A DNA stretch of 64,000 nucleotides from contig NZ_CP060783.1 in the NCBI RefSeq assembly GCF_014489535.1, forward strand, positions 2,763,501-2,827,500, written 5' to 3'. Shown in pieces: positions 28,558 through 37,273 of the stretch. The notes under the pieces are model-generated. The model was not told the DNA's origin, searched no databases, and was given only the letters and a program-made list of their open reading frames with translations. The stretch is from Diaphorobacter aerolatus (GTDB lineage: Bacteria > Pseudomonadota > Gammaproteobacteria > Burkholderiales > Burkholderiaceae_C). How positions within the stretch are numbered: the first letter of the stretch is position 1; every line of letters begins with the position of its first letter. The position numbers and the translations under genes were made by a program.

Positions 28558-28880
28558 GATGACTATCCGTCCTTCACTTTGCGAAATACCTGAGATGTGG
28601 ATTCCCGGGAATCCACTGCATACCTTCATTGTCACGCAAAGCCGGTCCCGGGCCGCCGCTGTGGCGAGGGCCCCGGATTCACGCAGAAATTCGTAGAACT
28701 TTACACAGATTGAAATTCAGCACACGCGGGCGATACATGGCGATTCCACACTTCATACCAAGCGCCGGGGTTCTTGTTCTGCCATTTTCACCTGCCCTCC
28801 CATCGGGCGGACACCCCCGGCGCCCCGCTCCCGAGGAAAACACGAGAAGTTTTTTCACGATTCACGAAAGGAATCTCATC
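28558..28880. other. intergenic region between rdgC and the Spy-like gene
   Basis: These 323 bases lie between divergent genes and must hold both promoters. No small gene, RNA or strong palindrome was recognised. An open frame continues upstream of the Spy-like start but has no ribosome site and would disrupt the signal peptide, so it is treated as non-coding. Confidence 0.4.
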
Positions 28881-29519
28881 ATGGCTCGCTTCACTACCCG
28901 TACCTTTGCCGCAACCGCCCTGGCTACTGCCATGTTTGCAGTTTCAGCCGGCTCCGCGTTCGCGCAGGCCGCAGCACCCGCAGAGGTCGCTCCCGCTGCA
29001 TCCGCACCGGCTCCTGCTGGCGCCAAGTCTGGCGAGCGCGGACAGCGCATGACGCCCGAGCAGCGTCAGGACCGCATGGCCAAGCGCGCCGATGCCTTCA
29101 AGCAGAAACTCAAGATCACTGCTGATCAGGAACCCGCCTGGAACGCGTTCCAGCAATCCATGCAGCCCAACAAGGACCGCGCGGATCAGGCCCGTCTGGA
29201 CCGCAAGGAAATGGACAAGCTGACGACGCCCGAGCGCATCGACCGCATGCGTGCGATGCACGCCCAGCGTTCCGCCGAGATGGACCGCCGTGGAGAAGCC
29301 GTGAAGACCTTCTACGCCACCCTCAAGCCCGAACAGCAAAAGGTGTTCGATGAGGAAAGCAAGCGCATGATGCATCGCTTCGGCCACGGTGGTGAACATG
29401 GTCACCACAAGGGCGGCGAACACCGCCGTGGCGGTCACGATGGCAAGCACCATCAGCAGCGCCAGCAGGGCAAGTCGGCCGCTCCGGCCACGCCCGCTGT
29501 GCCGACACCGGTTCAGTAA
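28881..29519 (+). CDS. Spy/CpxP-like periplasmic LTxxQ-motif protein
   Basis: This 212-residue exported protein has a signal peptide (MARFTTRTFAATALATAMFA, cleavage after SAFA), an Ala/Pro linker, then a helical domain with two degenerate LTxxQ motifs: LKITADQEPAWNAFQQ (near residue 75) and LKPEQQKVFDEES (near residue 150). The end is a His/Gly-rich tail (RFGHGGEHGHHKGGEHRRGG), which may bind metal. Spy/CpxP proteins are periplasmic chaperones or stress sensors. AAAGGA precedes the ATG and a strong terminator follows. It is longer than E. coli Spy because of the linker and the His-rich tail. Confidence 0.85.
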   Translation: MARFTTRTFAATALATAMFAVSAGSAFAQAAAPAEVAPAASAPAPAGAKSGERGQRMTPEQRQDRMAKRADAFKQKLKITADQEPAWNAFQQSMQPNKDRADQARLDRKEMDKLTTPERIDRMRAMHAQRSAEMDRRGEAVKTFYATLKPEQQKVFDEESKRMMHRFGHGGEHGHHKGGEHRRGGHDGKHHQQRQQGKSAAPATPAVPTPVQ

Positions 29520-29553
29520 AGACCAGCGAACGGGCGAGCCACCCCGTTCCGGA

Positions 29554-29585
29554 AAGCCCGCGACCTTGTGTTGCGGGCTTTTTTT
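29554..29585 (+). terminator. intrinsic terminator of the Spy-like gene
   Basis: AAGCCCGC (29554-29561) pairs with GCGGGCTT (29573-29580), followed by a run of T. Confidence 0.85.
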
Positions 29586-29711
29586 GTGGTTGTCCACAGC
29601 CGGTTGTGTTGACCGCGCTTTCGTCAGTGCGCGGCCAGCACCTACAGGGGACCGGGTGCTGCTGGCGCTATCGTTATGGGTATAACAAACATTTACCAAA
29701 ATCGCATCCCC

Positions 29712-30356
29712 ATGTCGCCCGTTGTCCCTCAATCCGCACTTCCACACAACATCGCAACGCAGTCATCCCCGCGCTGCCGAACGCGGAATCGGTTGGTTTT
29801 ATCCAGTCTGGTGTTGCTCGCCACCTTCGGTGCGAGCGTTGCCGTGGCCCAGACACCCACCGCCGCCACGCAAGCGGATCTGGCCCTCGCCAAGTCGGTC
29901 TACGTGCAGGGAAGCTGGGCCGAGCATGGCACCGACGGCGCCACCCTGGGTATGACTCTGCCGTGGCAATGGCGCAGGGACCTCTGGAACGGAGAGGTGC
30001 GCGGCCATTGGGACGCCTATGTCACCCGCCTGAGTTTCGACGGAGCGCGCGACTACAACCACACGTGGCTGATCGGCCTCGTGCCGACGCTGCGCTGGCG
30101 CCCCGATGCGGGCCGCTCGCCGTGGTTTGTCGAGGCCGGAATTGGCGTGACCTACATGAGCGACCGCTATGTGACGGTGCACAAGGAATTCAGCACCTCG
30201 TTCAACTTCGCCTCGCATCTGGGCCTGGGCTACAACTTCGGCGCGCAGCGGGCGCATGAAATGCAGGTGCGCTACGAGCACCTGTCCAACGCCGGTATCG
30301 ATCACCCCAACCCCGGCGAAAACACGCTGCAGTTGCGCTACGCGTATCACTTCTGA
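29712..30356 (+). CDS. pagL: lipid A 3-O-deacylase, PagL family
   Basis: This 214-residue outer-membrane beta-barrel enzyme removes the 3-O acyl chain of lipid A. The N-terminal signal region ends near VAVAQ. The conserved C-terminal motif is YEHLSNAGID, giving a catalytic His190/Ser192, with Glu203 at the spacing of the Glu in PagL. The last residue is Phe, as in barrel proteins. ATG 29676 is an alternative start that lengthens the N-terminus by 12 residues. A single gene, it is followed by the second origin-like stretch. Confidence 0.85.
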   Translation: MSPVVPQSALPHNIATQSSPRCRTRNRLVLSSLVLLATFGASVAVAQTPTAATQADLALAKSVYVQGSWAEHGTDGATLGMTLPWQWRRDLWNGEVRGHWDAYVTRLSFDGARDYNHTWLIGLVPTLRWRPDAGRSPWFVEAGIGVTYMSDRYVTVHKEFSTSFNFASHLGLGYNFGAQRAHEMQVRYEHLSNAGIDHPNPGENTLQLRYAYHF

Positions 30357-30372
30357 ACAGGAAGCGAACGGT

Positions 30373-30620
30373 TTATCCCCAGCCATGGCGCTCACCTGAT
30401 CGCCTTGTGGAAAAGCCTGTAGAGAGTTTCGAGGGCAAGTCTGAATTGTCCACAGCTCCGTGAAAAATCGGAAAGTTGTTCCCATTTCCACCGCAGGAAA
30501 ACGGGACCGGCGGGCACATGGTTCAAAATTTTCCAAGTGCCTGTCGGCATTGGTGCAATGGCAGTTATCCACAATACGGCGGGTGCTTTACTACTAACAA
30601 CAAAGAGATATAAGACTGTT
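30373..30620. other. origin-like module B: DnaA boxes plus DnaA-trio-like repeat
   Basis: This gene-free stretch (30357-30643) carries TTATCCCCA (30373-30381), TGTGGAAAA (30406-30414), TTGTCCACA (30446-30454), TTGTTCCCA (30476-30484) and a perfect box TTATCCACA (30565-30573). Fourteen bases later begins TTA-CTA-CTA-ACA-ACA (30588-30602), followed by AT-rich DNA (AAGAGATATAAG). Measured from TGTGGAAAA the sites fall at 0, 40, 70 and 159, identical to module A measured from its first TGTGGATAA. The shared layout argues against chance. The region also has to contain the SDR promoter. Confidence 0.6.
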
Positions 30621-30643
30621 CATCAATAACATTGGCGCTATCC

Positions 30644-31390
30644 ATGAACACGACAGCTCCCGTCGCACTCGTCACCGGCTCAACGAGCGGAATCGGGGCC
30701 GCCATCGCCCGGCGTCTGGCGCGCGATGGCTACTCCGTCGTGCTGCACTCGCGCAGCAGTGTCGAACTCGGGACATCGATGGCCAGGGATCTGCCCGGTG
30801 CCAGCTATCTGCAGGCCGATCTCGCGCATGAAGAAGCGCGCGAGCGGCTGGTGCGGCAAGTGTTGCAGGAGCGCGGCCAGCTCGACGTGCTGGTGAATAA
30901 CGCGGGGATAAGTCAGGTGATCCCGCATGGCGACCTGCTTGCGGCCACGCCCGAGGTCTGGCGGGAACTGCATGAAGTCAACGTCGTCGCTCCGTTCCGC
31001 TTGATTGCGCATGCCCAGAAGGCGCTCATCGCGTCCGCAGAACTGCGCGGCAAGCCGGCCTGCGTGGTCAACGTGAGCTCGCACGCGGGCGTGCGCCCCA
31101 AGGGCGCATCCATCCCCTACGCTGCCAGCAAGGCGGCCCTCAATCACATGACCCGGCTGCTGGCGCTGAATCTGGCCCCGGCGATTCGCGTCAATGCCGT
31201 CGCGCCGGGGCTGGTCGACACGCCCCTCACCCAAGGCTGGACCGCCGCCCAAGCACTGTGGAGCGAAAAATCCCCGATGAGGCGCGCAGCCCAACCCGAA
31301 GACATCGCGCAGGTGGTGGCGATGCTGGTGGCGTCGGACTATCTGACCGGCGAAGTGGTGCTATCGGATGGCGGGCTGAATCTGACCTGA
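30644..31390 (+). CDS. short-chain dehydrogenase/reductase
   Basis: This 248-residue classical SDR has the cofactor motif TGSTSGIG (residues 11-18), NNAG (85-88) and the catalytic Ser146, Tyr159 and Lys163 (PYAASK). The C-terminus (DYLTGEVVLSDGGLNLT) is typical. ATG 30644 gives the normal N-terminus. It would be an NAD(P)-dependent ketone/alcohol oxidoreductase; the sequence resembles 3-ketoacyl reductase-like SDRs, and the substrate is unknown. A single gene, its 5' region is the DnaA-box stretch. Confidence 0.9.
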   Translation: MNTTAPVALVTGSTSGIGAAIARRLARDGYSVVLHSRSSVELGTSMARDLPGASYLQADLAHEEARERLVRQVLQERGQLDVLVNNAGISQVIPHGDLLAATPEVWRELHEVNVVAPFRLIAHAQKALIASAELRGKPACVVNVSSHAGVRPKGASIPYAASKAALNHMTRLLALNLAPAIRVNAVAPGLVDTPLTQGWTAAQALWSEKSPMRRAAQPEDIAQVVAMLVASDYLTGEVVLSDGGLNLT

Positions 31391-31410
31391 GCTGGCGTGC
31401 GGCAAACGAC

Positions 31411-31441
31411 AAGGGCTGCGAGTTGTCCACAAGCAGCCCTT
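31411..31441 (+). terminator. hairpin after the SDR gene
   Basis: AAGGGCTGC (31411-31419) pairs perfectly with GCAGCCCTT (31433-31441). The T-run after it is weak. The loop contains TTGTCCACA (31423-31431), a near-consensus DnaA box. Confidence 0.6.
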
Positions 31442-31466
31442 CCGTCATCGTTCCGTATGCGCGTGC

Positions 31467-33191
31467 TTAGTTCGTGGGAATCGCCAGACCCGGCAGACTC
31501 ACGGTGCCGAGGCCGAGCCAATTGCCGTGGCGGTCGCGGGTGCGCACGAAGAATGAGGGATAGGTCTCGGCAGTGTTTCTGTGAAACGGGTTGACCGTGA
31601 TTCTGGCGGTGCCCCGCCACCTGTTGGCTTCCACCGGAGGTTCCAGCAAAACGCAAAGCATCGAGTTCGGATCGCGGCGTTGCGGCTCCTGCATGCAGCG
31701 GACGGTGCCCTCTGCATTCACGGCATCTCCGCGCACTATCTGTGTCAGCTTCACCCAGCTTGCCAGATGGGGTTCGGCAGCATTCCACTGAACGTAGTAT
31801 TCGCCGAGAAGATGTTCCATGCCGACGCCTGGCGGTTCGAATTCGAGTCTGCGTATGGTCCTGGCTTCTTCGCCTGGCAAGCTCACACTGCCCGTGGCCA
31901 TGTCGCTGTAGATATGGGAATAAATGGGAGAAAAAGCAAGTTTGAGCGTTCCCGCAGTCGTTGCTTCATGACCAGACCGGGCCGGACCTCCAAAGTAGCG
32001 ACCTCCGGCGTATCGAACGATCGGCATCTCCGCGGTCGTCGCACCCGCCGATGAGGACGACGATTTCAGGCTGCCCGATCCCATGTGAAAGGTCGGCTCG
32101 CCGTTGGCAAGATAATCCGAGGTCTGGGCGATGATCGTGTTGTCCTGGACATCCAGGAAAACACCTCGGCCCGGTGCGCCGGTATTCTCATCGACGATCA
32201 TCCAGGCTCCGCTGGCGGGGAGAAGCATGATGTGGGAGTAGCCGTCGCAGTAGCCGGTGATGCATAGGCCGTCCATTGCCATCTCGGGAGCAGCATAGGT
32301 GCGTATGCTTCGCTGGTCAGGGTCGTTGCATGGCTCACTGCAACTGGCGCTGCCCAAGCTCCAGCCATTCAGCGTCCAGCGCGCGCCCGGCGCCGACTTT
32401 GGCTGAATCACGCCCACAATGTCGCGGCCGAGGGGGCGAAGACGAACACGCTGGATGTCCAGCGCACTCGGCACGGGCGCAGCGCCGTCGTCGAAGTCAG
32501 GGGCCGTGCAGTCCAGCGCCTGCGTTGATCGATCCAGTGTGCAGTGCAGAGAATCGTGAGCCGGACCGGTTGAATTCAGTTCTCCAGGCATGGGGCTCGC
32601 CGTGAGTGTGAGTGCGCCGCTCTCGTCGAGCCGCAACAGGCCTTCCCAAAGCCTGTGTGAGCCATCGGCCGCCATCGTCACACCCTGAAATCCCCATCGT
32701 CGTCTGGTGCCTTTGAGGGGATCGTCCGAAAGCTGTGTCCACCAATACGGAAGCTTCTCGGGCACCAGGAACCGCGCAATCGGCTGCACAGGTTCGCCCG
32801 GAAACTGTACGGTGCCATTGAGCCCGTCGGTGAACCTCACCGCGACGTTTCCAGCCGTACCGTTCGACACGGCGTCTTGCGCGGGACCACCGAGATAGCG
32901 ACCGCCCTTGAAGCGCAGCAGCGGCACGGTCATCGACGCCGCGTCGTCGAGTTGTCCCACGGCAGTATGAAACGTGCCCGCGCCGCTCTGCTCGTAGTTG
33001 AACACCTGCAGAAACGCCGTATGGCCCTGCACGTCGAGCGAGAAACCACGCCCCGGCTGGCCATTGTTTTCCGAGGGAATCATCCACAGCCCGGCCTGCG
33101 GCGTGAACTCACGAGCGGCCCAGCCGGGGAGCGCGCAAAACAGGGCCATGGCCGGTACAAGGTGGCGCAGAAAGGCTTTTCGCATCGTCAT
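31467..33191 (-). CDS. exported protein with a duplicated domain, function unknown
   Basis: This protein of about 574 residues has a signal peptide (RKAFLRHLVPAMALFCALPG, cleavage after WAA). The mature part contains the same domain twice. In copy 1: AGLWMIPSENNGQPGRGFSL, LLRFKGGRYLGGPA and VQFPGEPVQPI. In copy 2: SGAWMIVDENTGAPGRGVFL, IVRYAGGRYFGGPA and VSLPGEEARTI. Four cysteines between the copies (CSEPC and CITGYC) may form disulfides. The start at 33191 (MTMRKAF) is chosen because it leaves a normal signal peptide. I do not recognise the family. It is probably periplasmic or surface-located. No partner gene is evident. Confidence 0.75.
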   Translation of the reverse strand: MTMRKAFLRHLVPAMALFCALPGWAAREFTPQAGLWMIPSENNGQPGRGFSLDVQGHTAFLQVFNYEQSGAGTFHTAVGQLDDAASMTVPLLRFKGGRYLGGPAQDAVSNGTAGNVAVRFTDGLNGTVQFPGEPVQPIARFLVPEKLPYWWTQLSDDPLKGTRRRWGFQGVTMAADGSHRLWEGLLRLDESGALTLTASPMPGELNSTGPAHDSLHCTLDRSTQALDCTAPDFDDGAAPVPSALDIQRVRLRPLGRDIVGVIQPKSAPGARWTLNGWSLGSASCSEPCNDPDQRSIRTYAAPEMAMDGLCITGYCDGYSHIMLLPASGAWMIVDENTGAPGRGVFLDVQDNTIIAQTSDYLANGEPTFHMGSGSLKSSSSSAGATTAEMPIVRYAGGRYFGGPARSGHEATTAGTLKLAFSPIYSHIYSDMATGSVSLPGEEARTIRRLEFEPPGVGMEHLLGEYYVQWNAAEPHLASWVKLTQIVRGDAVNAEGTVRCMQEPQRRDPNSMLCVLLEPPVEANRWRGTARITVNPFHRNTAETYPSFFVRTRDRHGNWLGLGTVSLPGLAIPTN

Positions 33192-33382
33192 CTTCTCGGT
33201 CTCCCATATCGGCATGGCTGCCATCGCTCCGGGTCATTGTGCAGGAACCGGGGAGATGCAGGGTTCTGGAAATTCAGCACCGTGCCAACAGGCGATCACC
33301 GTTCTTTTACTTGCCACTCAGCAAGCCCGCGCAGCAGTTTCTCGCACTGCTGCACCGGTAGTGCATGGAGAGAACGCGAGGC

Positions 33383-34513
33383 TCAGCGCCCTGCCCGCTT
33401 CTCGCGCCTTGCCCGCACGGCCTGCGCCAACTGTTCGAGTACCGGCACGGTCTGGTCAAAGCTGATGCAGGCGTCGGTCACCGACACGCCGTGCCGGAGT
33501 TCCTGCCCTTCCACGATGTCCTGACGGCCTTCCTCCAGGTGGCTCTCGATCATCAGACCCATGATGCGCGAGTCGCCCTCGGCGACCTGCCTGGCGACGT
33601 CTTCGGCGACGACGATCTGGCGTGCGTGCTGCTTGCTGCTGTTGGCGTGCGAGAGGTCGATCATCACCTGCTCGCGCAGTCCCGATTTCTTCAGCAGTTC
33701 GCAGGCGGCATTGACGTCTTCGGCGCTGTAGTTGGGCTGCTTGCCACCGCGCAGGATGACGTGGCAGTCCTTGTTGCCGCGTGTCTCGAAGATGGCGCTT
33801 TGGCCCATCTTGGTCATACCCATGAAGGCATGGACCGACTCGGCGGCGAGGATGGCGTCCGATGCCACCTTGACGCCGCCGTCCGTGCCGTTCTTGAAAC
33901 CCACGGGGCATGACAGGCCGCTCGCGAGCTGGCGATGGCTCTGGCTCTCGGTCGTGCGCGCGCCGATTGCGCCCCAGCTCACGAGGTCGCTGATGAATTG
34001 CGGCGACAGCAGATCGAGGAATTCGGTTGCCACGGGCAGGCCGAGTTCGAGGATGTCGAGCAGCAGCGCACGGGCCATCTGCACGCCCTCGTTGATGGCA
34101 AAGCTGCCGTCCATGTGCGGATCGTTGATGTAGCCCTTCCAGCCGACCGTGGTGCGTGGCTTCTCGAAATACACGCGCATCACGACGATCAACTCACTGG
34201 CCAGAGCCTCGGCCTGCGTCTTGAGTTTGCAGGCGTATTCCATGGCCTGGTCGTGGTCGTGGATCGAGCACGGGCCGACCACGACGACAAGGCGGTCGTC
34301 CTGGCCATGGAGCACGCGCGAGATCGCGGCGCGGCTGTGCTCGACCACGTCCAGCGCCGAGGGCGGCGTGGGCAGCCATTCCTGTAGCAACGCGGGCGTG
34401 ACCAGGGGGCGGACCTGCTTGATGCGCACGTCGTCGATGCGCGTGGTGTCCAGCGTGGAAATCTTGGGCTTCGCAGATGCGGAGGACGACGTGGGGATGA
34501 TGGTCTGAGTCAT
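33383..34513 (-). CDS. aroG: 3-deoxy-7-phosphoheptulonate synthase (DAHP synthase, AroG type)
   Basis: This 376-residue class I-alpha DAHP synthase condenses phosphoenolpyruvate and erythrose 4-phosphate, the first step of the shikimate pathway. Family motifs are GPCSIHD (residues 80-86), MRVYFEKPRTTVGWKGYIND, GARTTESQSHRQLASGLSCP and IDLSHANSSKQ. The N-terminal extension, which carries feedback regulation in this family, is present. Which aromatic amino acid inhibits it cannot be read here. It appears monocistronic. Confidence 0.96.
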   Translation of the reverse strand: MTQTIIPTSSSASAKPKISTLDTTRIDDVRIKQVRPLVTPALLQEWLPTPPSALDVVEHSRAAISRVLHGQDDRLVVVVGPCSIHDHDQAMEYACKLKTQAEALASELIVVMRVYFEKPRTTVGWKGYINDPHMDGSFAINEGVQMARALLLDILELGLPVATEFLDLLSPQFISDLVSWGAIGARTTESQSHRQLASGLSCPVGFKNGTDGGVKVASDAILAAESVHAFMGMTKMGQSAIFETRGNKDCHVILRGGKQPNYSAEDVNAACELLKKSGLREQVMIDLSHANSSKQHARQIVVAEDVARQVAEGDSRIMGLMIESHLEEGRQDIVEGQELRHGVSVTDACISFDQTVPVLEQLAQAVRARREKRAGR

Positions 34514-34614
34514 GGTGCCTCCATTGTCCCGCAATGCGATTACCCGGCTCCGGGCGAGCCTTGGCCGGTCAAAGCAGTGAGCGTCATCGTCACATCGGGT
34601 GGCGGCGTTCGTGC

Positions 34615-35095
34615 CTAGAACCGCCGATAGACCGTCGGCTGCCTGGCCCAGTATTTGGAGCTGAGCGAATCCAGCCGCACCGTGCCCCCGTGGAGGGCGC
34701 GTGCACGAAGCGCCCTTCTCCGACGTAGATGCCAGCGTGCGTCGGCGTGCCGCGCCCGAACACCACCAGATCGCCCACGCGCAAGTCGCTTTTGGAGATG
34801 GCCTGGCCGAATTCATCGAGTTGCGCCACCGTGCGCGGCGGTGATACGCCCGCGCGGCTGCGGTAGACATAGCCGATGAGGCCGCTGCAATCGAATCCGC
34901 TGTCCGGCGTATTGCCGCCATAGCGATACGGCGTGCCGACCAGGCCCATCGCGTGGATCGCGATGTCGTCGGCCTGCTCGGACGAGAGCCGTGAAACGCC
35001 CTGCCCGAAGAGCGCGAGGAATGAGGAGTCGGTGTGGAACTGCAACCCGCAATCAGCACGGCGGCAGCCAGCATCAGGCAATGAAGTGCTCGCAT
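34615..35095 (-). pseudogene. NlpC/P60-family cell-wall hydrolase lipoprotein (two frameshifts)
   Basis: This is a lipoprotein of about 160 residues. The signal peptide with lipobox (MRALHCLMLAAAVLIAGC) is followed by a short linker and the NlpC/P60 domain with catalytic Cys (SGFDCSGLIGYVY) and His (HAGIYVGEGRFVHA). It would cleave peptidoglycan stem peptides. The frame breaks at 35004-35006 (CCC on the plus strand) and 34685-34689 (CCCCC). One extra base at each gives a continuous protein ending SSKYWARQPTVYRRF. Both sites are G runs on the coding strand, so sequencing error is likelier than decay. Confidence 0.8.
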
Positions 35096-35188
35096 GGACT
35101 GCAAGGGTAGCAGCAGCGCGCGTTTCGCCCAAACGGTTTTCCCTGCAAGCGGCGCGCGATTGTCCGCCGCCCGCGGCTCATGCTCCCG

Positions 35189-36612
35189 TCACAGCGTGAA
35201 GATCTTGCCGGGATTGAGAATGTTTTTGGGATCGAGCGCCTGCTTGATGGTGCGCATCATGTCCACCGCGCCGGCACCGGTTTCCTCCAGCAGAAAGCCG
35301 ATCTTGTGGATGCCTATGCCGTGCTCGCCAGTGCAGGTGCCGCCGAGCCGGATCGTGCGTTCGACGAGCCGGTGATTGAGCGCCTCGGCCTTCACGCGTT
35401 CTTCGGGAATGCCGGGGTCGATCAGGTAGCCGAAATGGAAATTGCCGTCGCCCACGTGGCCCACGAGAAAATACGGAATGCCGCTGTCGTCCGCTTCCTG
35501 CACCGAATCGAGCAGCGCGTCGGCCAGCCGGCTGATCGGCACGCAGGTGTCGGTGCTGATCGCGCGGCAGCCCGGGCGCGATTGCAGGGCGGCGAAATAG
35601 GCGTTGTGGCGCGCGGTCCAGAGACGCGTGCGTTCCTCCGGCGTGGTGGCCCATTCGAACGATTGACCGCCCCACTCCTTGGCGAGTTCCTGCACGCTCT
35701 CGGCCTGTTCCTGCACGCCAGCGGGCGAGCCGTGGAATTCCATGAGCAGCAAGGGTTCCTCGCGCAGCGTGAGCTTGCTGTGCGCATTCACCATGCGCAC
35801 CGAATTCGCGTCGATCAGTTCCACGCGCGCAATCGGCACGCCGAGCTGTATGGTCTGGATCACGGTGCGCACGGCCGCTTCGATGCTCGGGAACGAGCAG
35901 ATCGCGGCGCTCACCGCTTCGGGCAGCGGATACAGGCGCACGGTGATTTCGGTGAAGATGCCCAGCGTGCCTTCGCTGCCCACGAGCAGTCGCGTGAGGT
36001 CGTAGCCCGCTGCGCTTTTCCTGGCGCGCGTGCCGGTGCGGATCACCTCGCCGTTGGCGGTGACGACCTGGAGCGCCAGCACGTTCTCGCGCATCGTGCC
36101 GTAGCGCACGGCATTGGTGCCGCTGGCGCGCGTCGAGGACATGCCGCCGATGCTCGCGTCCGCGCCCGGATCGATTGGAAAAAACAGTCCCGTGTCCTTG
36201 ATCGCCTCGTTGAGTTGCTTGCGCGTGATGCCGGGCTGCACGGTGACGGTGAGGTCATCGGCATCGACCGAGAGAATCTTGTTCATGCGGCTCACATCGA
36301 TGCTGATGCCGCCCTGGATCGCCAGCAGATGCCCTTCGAGCGACGAGCCCGCGCCGTAGGGGATCACGGGGACCTCGTACTCTGATGCGAGCCTGACCGC
36401 GTCGGCCACGTCCTCGGTGCTTTCGGCAAACACCACGGCCGACGGAGGAGGCGCCTGGAGCGAGCCTTCGTCGCGACCATGCTGTTCGCGTACCGCCTGG
36501 GCCGCAGAGAACTGTGTGCCGAACCGCTGCGCGAGCGCATCCAGAAACGCCTGCGGCACGGGGCGCAGTTGCAGTTTGGGCAGCAGGTGGGAGGCGTCGG
36601 TGGGGCGTTCAT
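35189..36612 (-). pseudogene. FAD-linked oxidase, D-lactate/glycolate dehydrogenase type (frameshift near start)
   Basis: This is a flavoenzyme of about 474 residues in the VAO/PCMH superfamily. An FAD-binding domain (IPYGAGSSLEGH, PGADASIGGMSSTRASGTNA, LVGSEGTLGIFTEI) is followed by the FAD-oxidase C domain with GHVGDGNFHFGY and CTGEHGIGIHK. It resembles GlcD and mitochondrial-type D-lactate dehydrogenases. The natural start is ATG 36610-36612 with GGAGAA upstream, but it is out of frame with the rest. Adding one C to the coding-strand CCCC run (36602-36605) gives MNAPTDASHLLPKLQLRP. Without that, no good start exists. It would oxidise D-lactate or a related 2-hydroxyacid. Confidence 0.85.
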
Positions 36613-36711
36613 GCGGTTCTCCGGGACAGGCTGATGGAACGGATGCCCATTCTAGATTTCGCAGGCCGCCACACCCCTGTGGATAACCATGCCGTTGCTT
36701 TGGAGGCTTGG

Positions 36712-36759
36712 AAAAAACAAAAACCCGTTCGCGCCCTGGAGTACAACGCGAACGGGTTT
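36712..36759 (-). terminator. intrinsic terminator of the small exported-protein gene
   Basis: AAACCCGTTCGCG (36721-36733) is perfectly complementary to CGCGAACGGGTTT (36747-36759). On the minus strand it is followed by a T-rich tail. Confidence 0.8.
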
Positions 36760-36849
36760 CTACCGTCAGTGCGGAACGAACATCTCTACCTGTGTTCTGC
36801 AATGCGGTGTCAGGAACTCTGTGCTGCTGCGCGATCCCGTGAGTCGGCG

Positions 36850-37116
36850 TCACCGCTGGCTGCTGTCCTTGACGGGTGCTGGTGTGGTGGCTGGCTGCGC
36901 CGGTGCGGGCTTTTGCTCGCGGGTGGCGGGGGCTGCGGACGGGCCGATGGTGGTGCCGGATTGTTTGGCTTGGCTGGTCTGGGCAGTGCGGGTATCCCGT
37001 GCGGGCGCGGTCTGGGCCTGAACCGCTGCGCCGCCCACCGTGAAGGCCGCGAACAGCATGACACTTCGGGCATCAAACCAGGTGCGTGGCATACGACGTT
37101 GCTTCGACTGATTCAT
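36850..37116 (-). CDS. small exported Ala/Pro/Thr-rich protein
   Basis: This 88-residue protein has a signal peptide (MLFAAFTVGGAAVQAQ at about residues 20-35) followed by a disordered tail rich in T, A, P, Q and S, with no domain. A GGAG site precedes ATG 37114-37116. A strong terminator follows the gene, which supports it being real. The function is unknown. Confidence 0.6.
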   Translation of the reverse strand: MNQSKQRRMPRTWFDARSVMLFAAFTVGGAAVQAQTAPARDTRTAQTSQAKQSGTTIGPSAAPATREQKPAPAQPATTPAPVKDSSQR

Positions 37117-37273
37117 GGTCTGGAACTCCAAAAGATGTTGAACACGGCTCTATTGCACCGCAGCACAGGCAAGCGATCCAGCACTTTTGCCCGTTGTTGC
37201 TCGCCTCCTCATTTGCCGCCTTGTTGTAAAGCACAATGGAGAACTTGCGTAGCAACTGAGGAGATCACATCCC

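Noticed and set aside
36678..36686. Perfect DnaA box TGTGGATAA upstream of the FAD oxidase
   Set aside because: It is isolated: no trinucleotide series and no companion boxes at the module spacing, so it is not treated as an origin-like element.
37130..37273. Cobalamin riboswitch upstream of the adenosyltransferase
   Set aside because: No B12-box-like sequence or suitable length of structured leader was seen.
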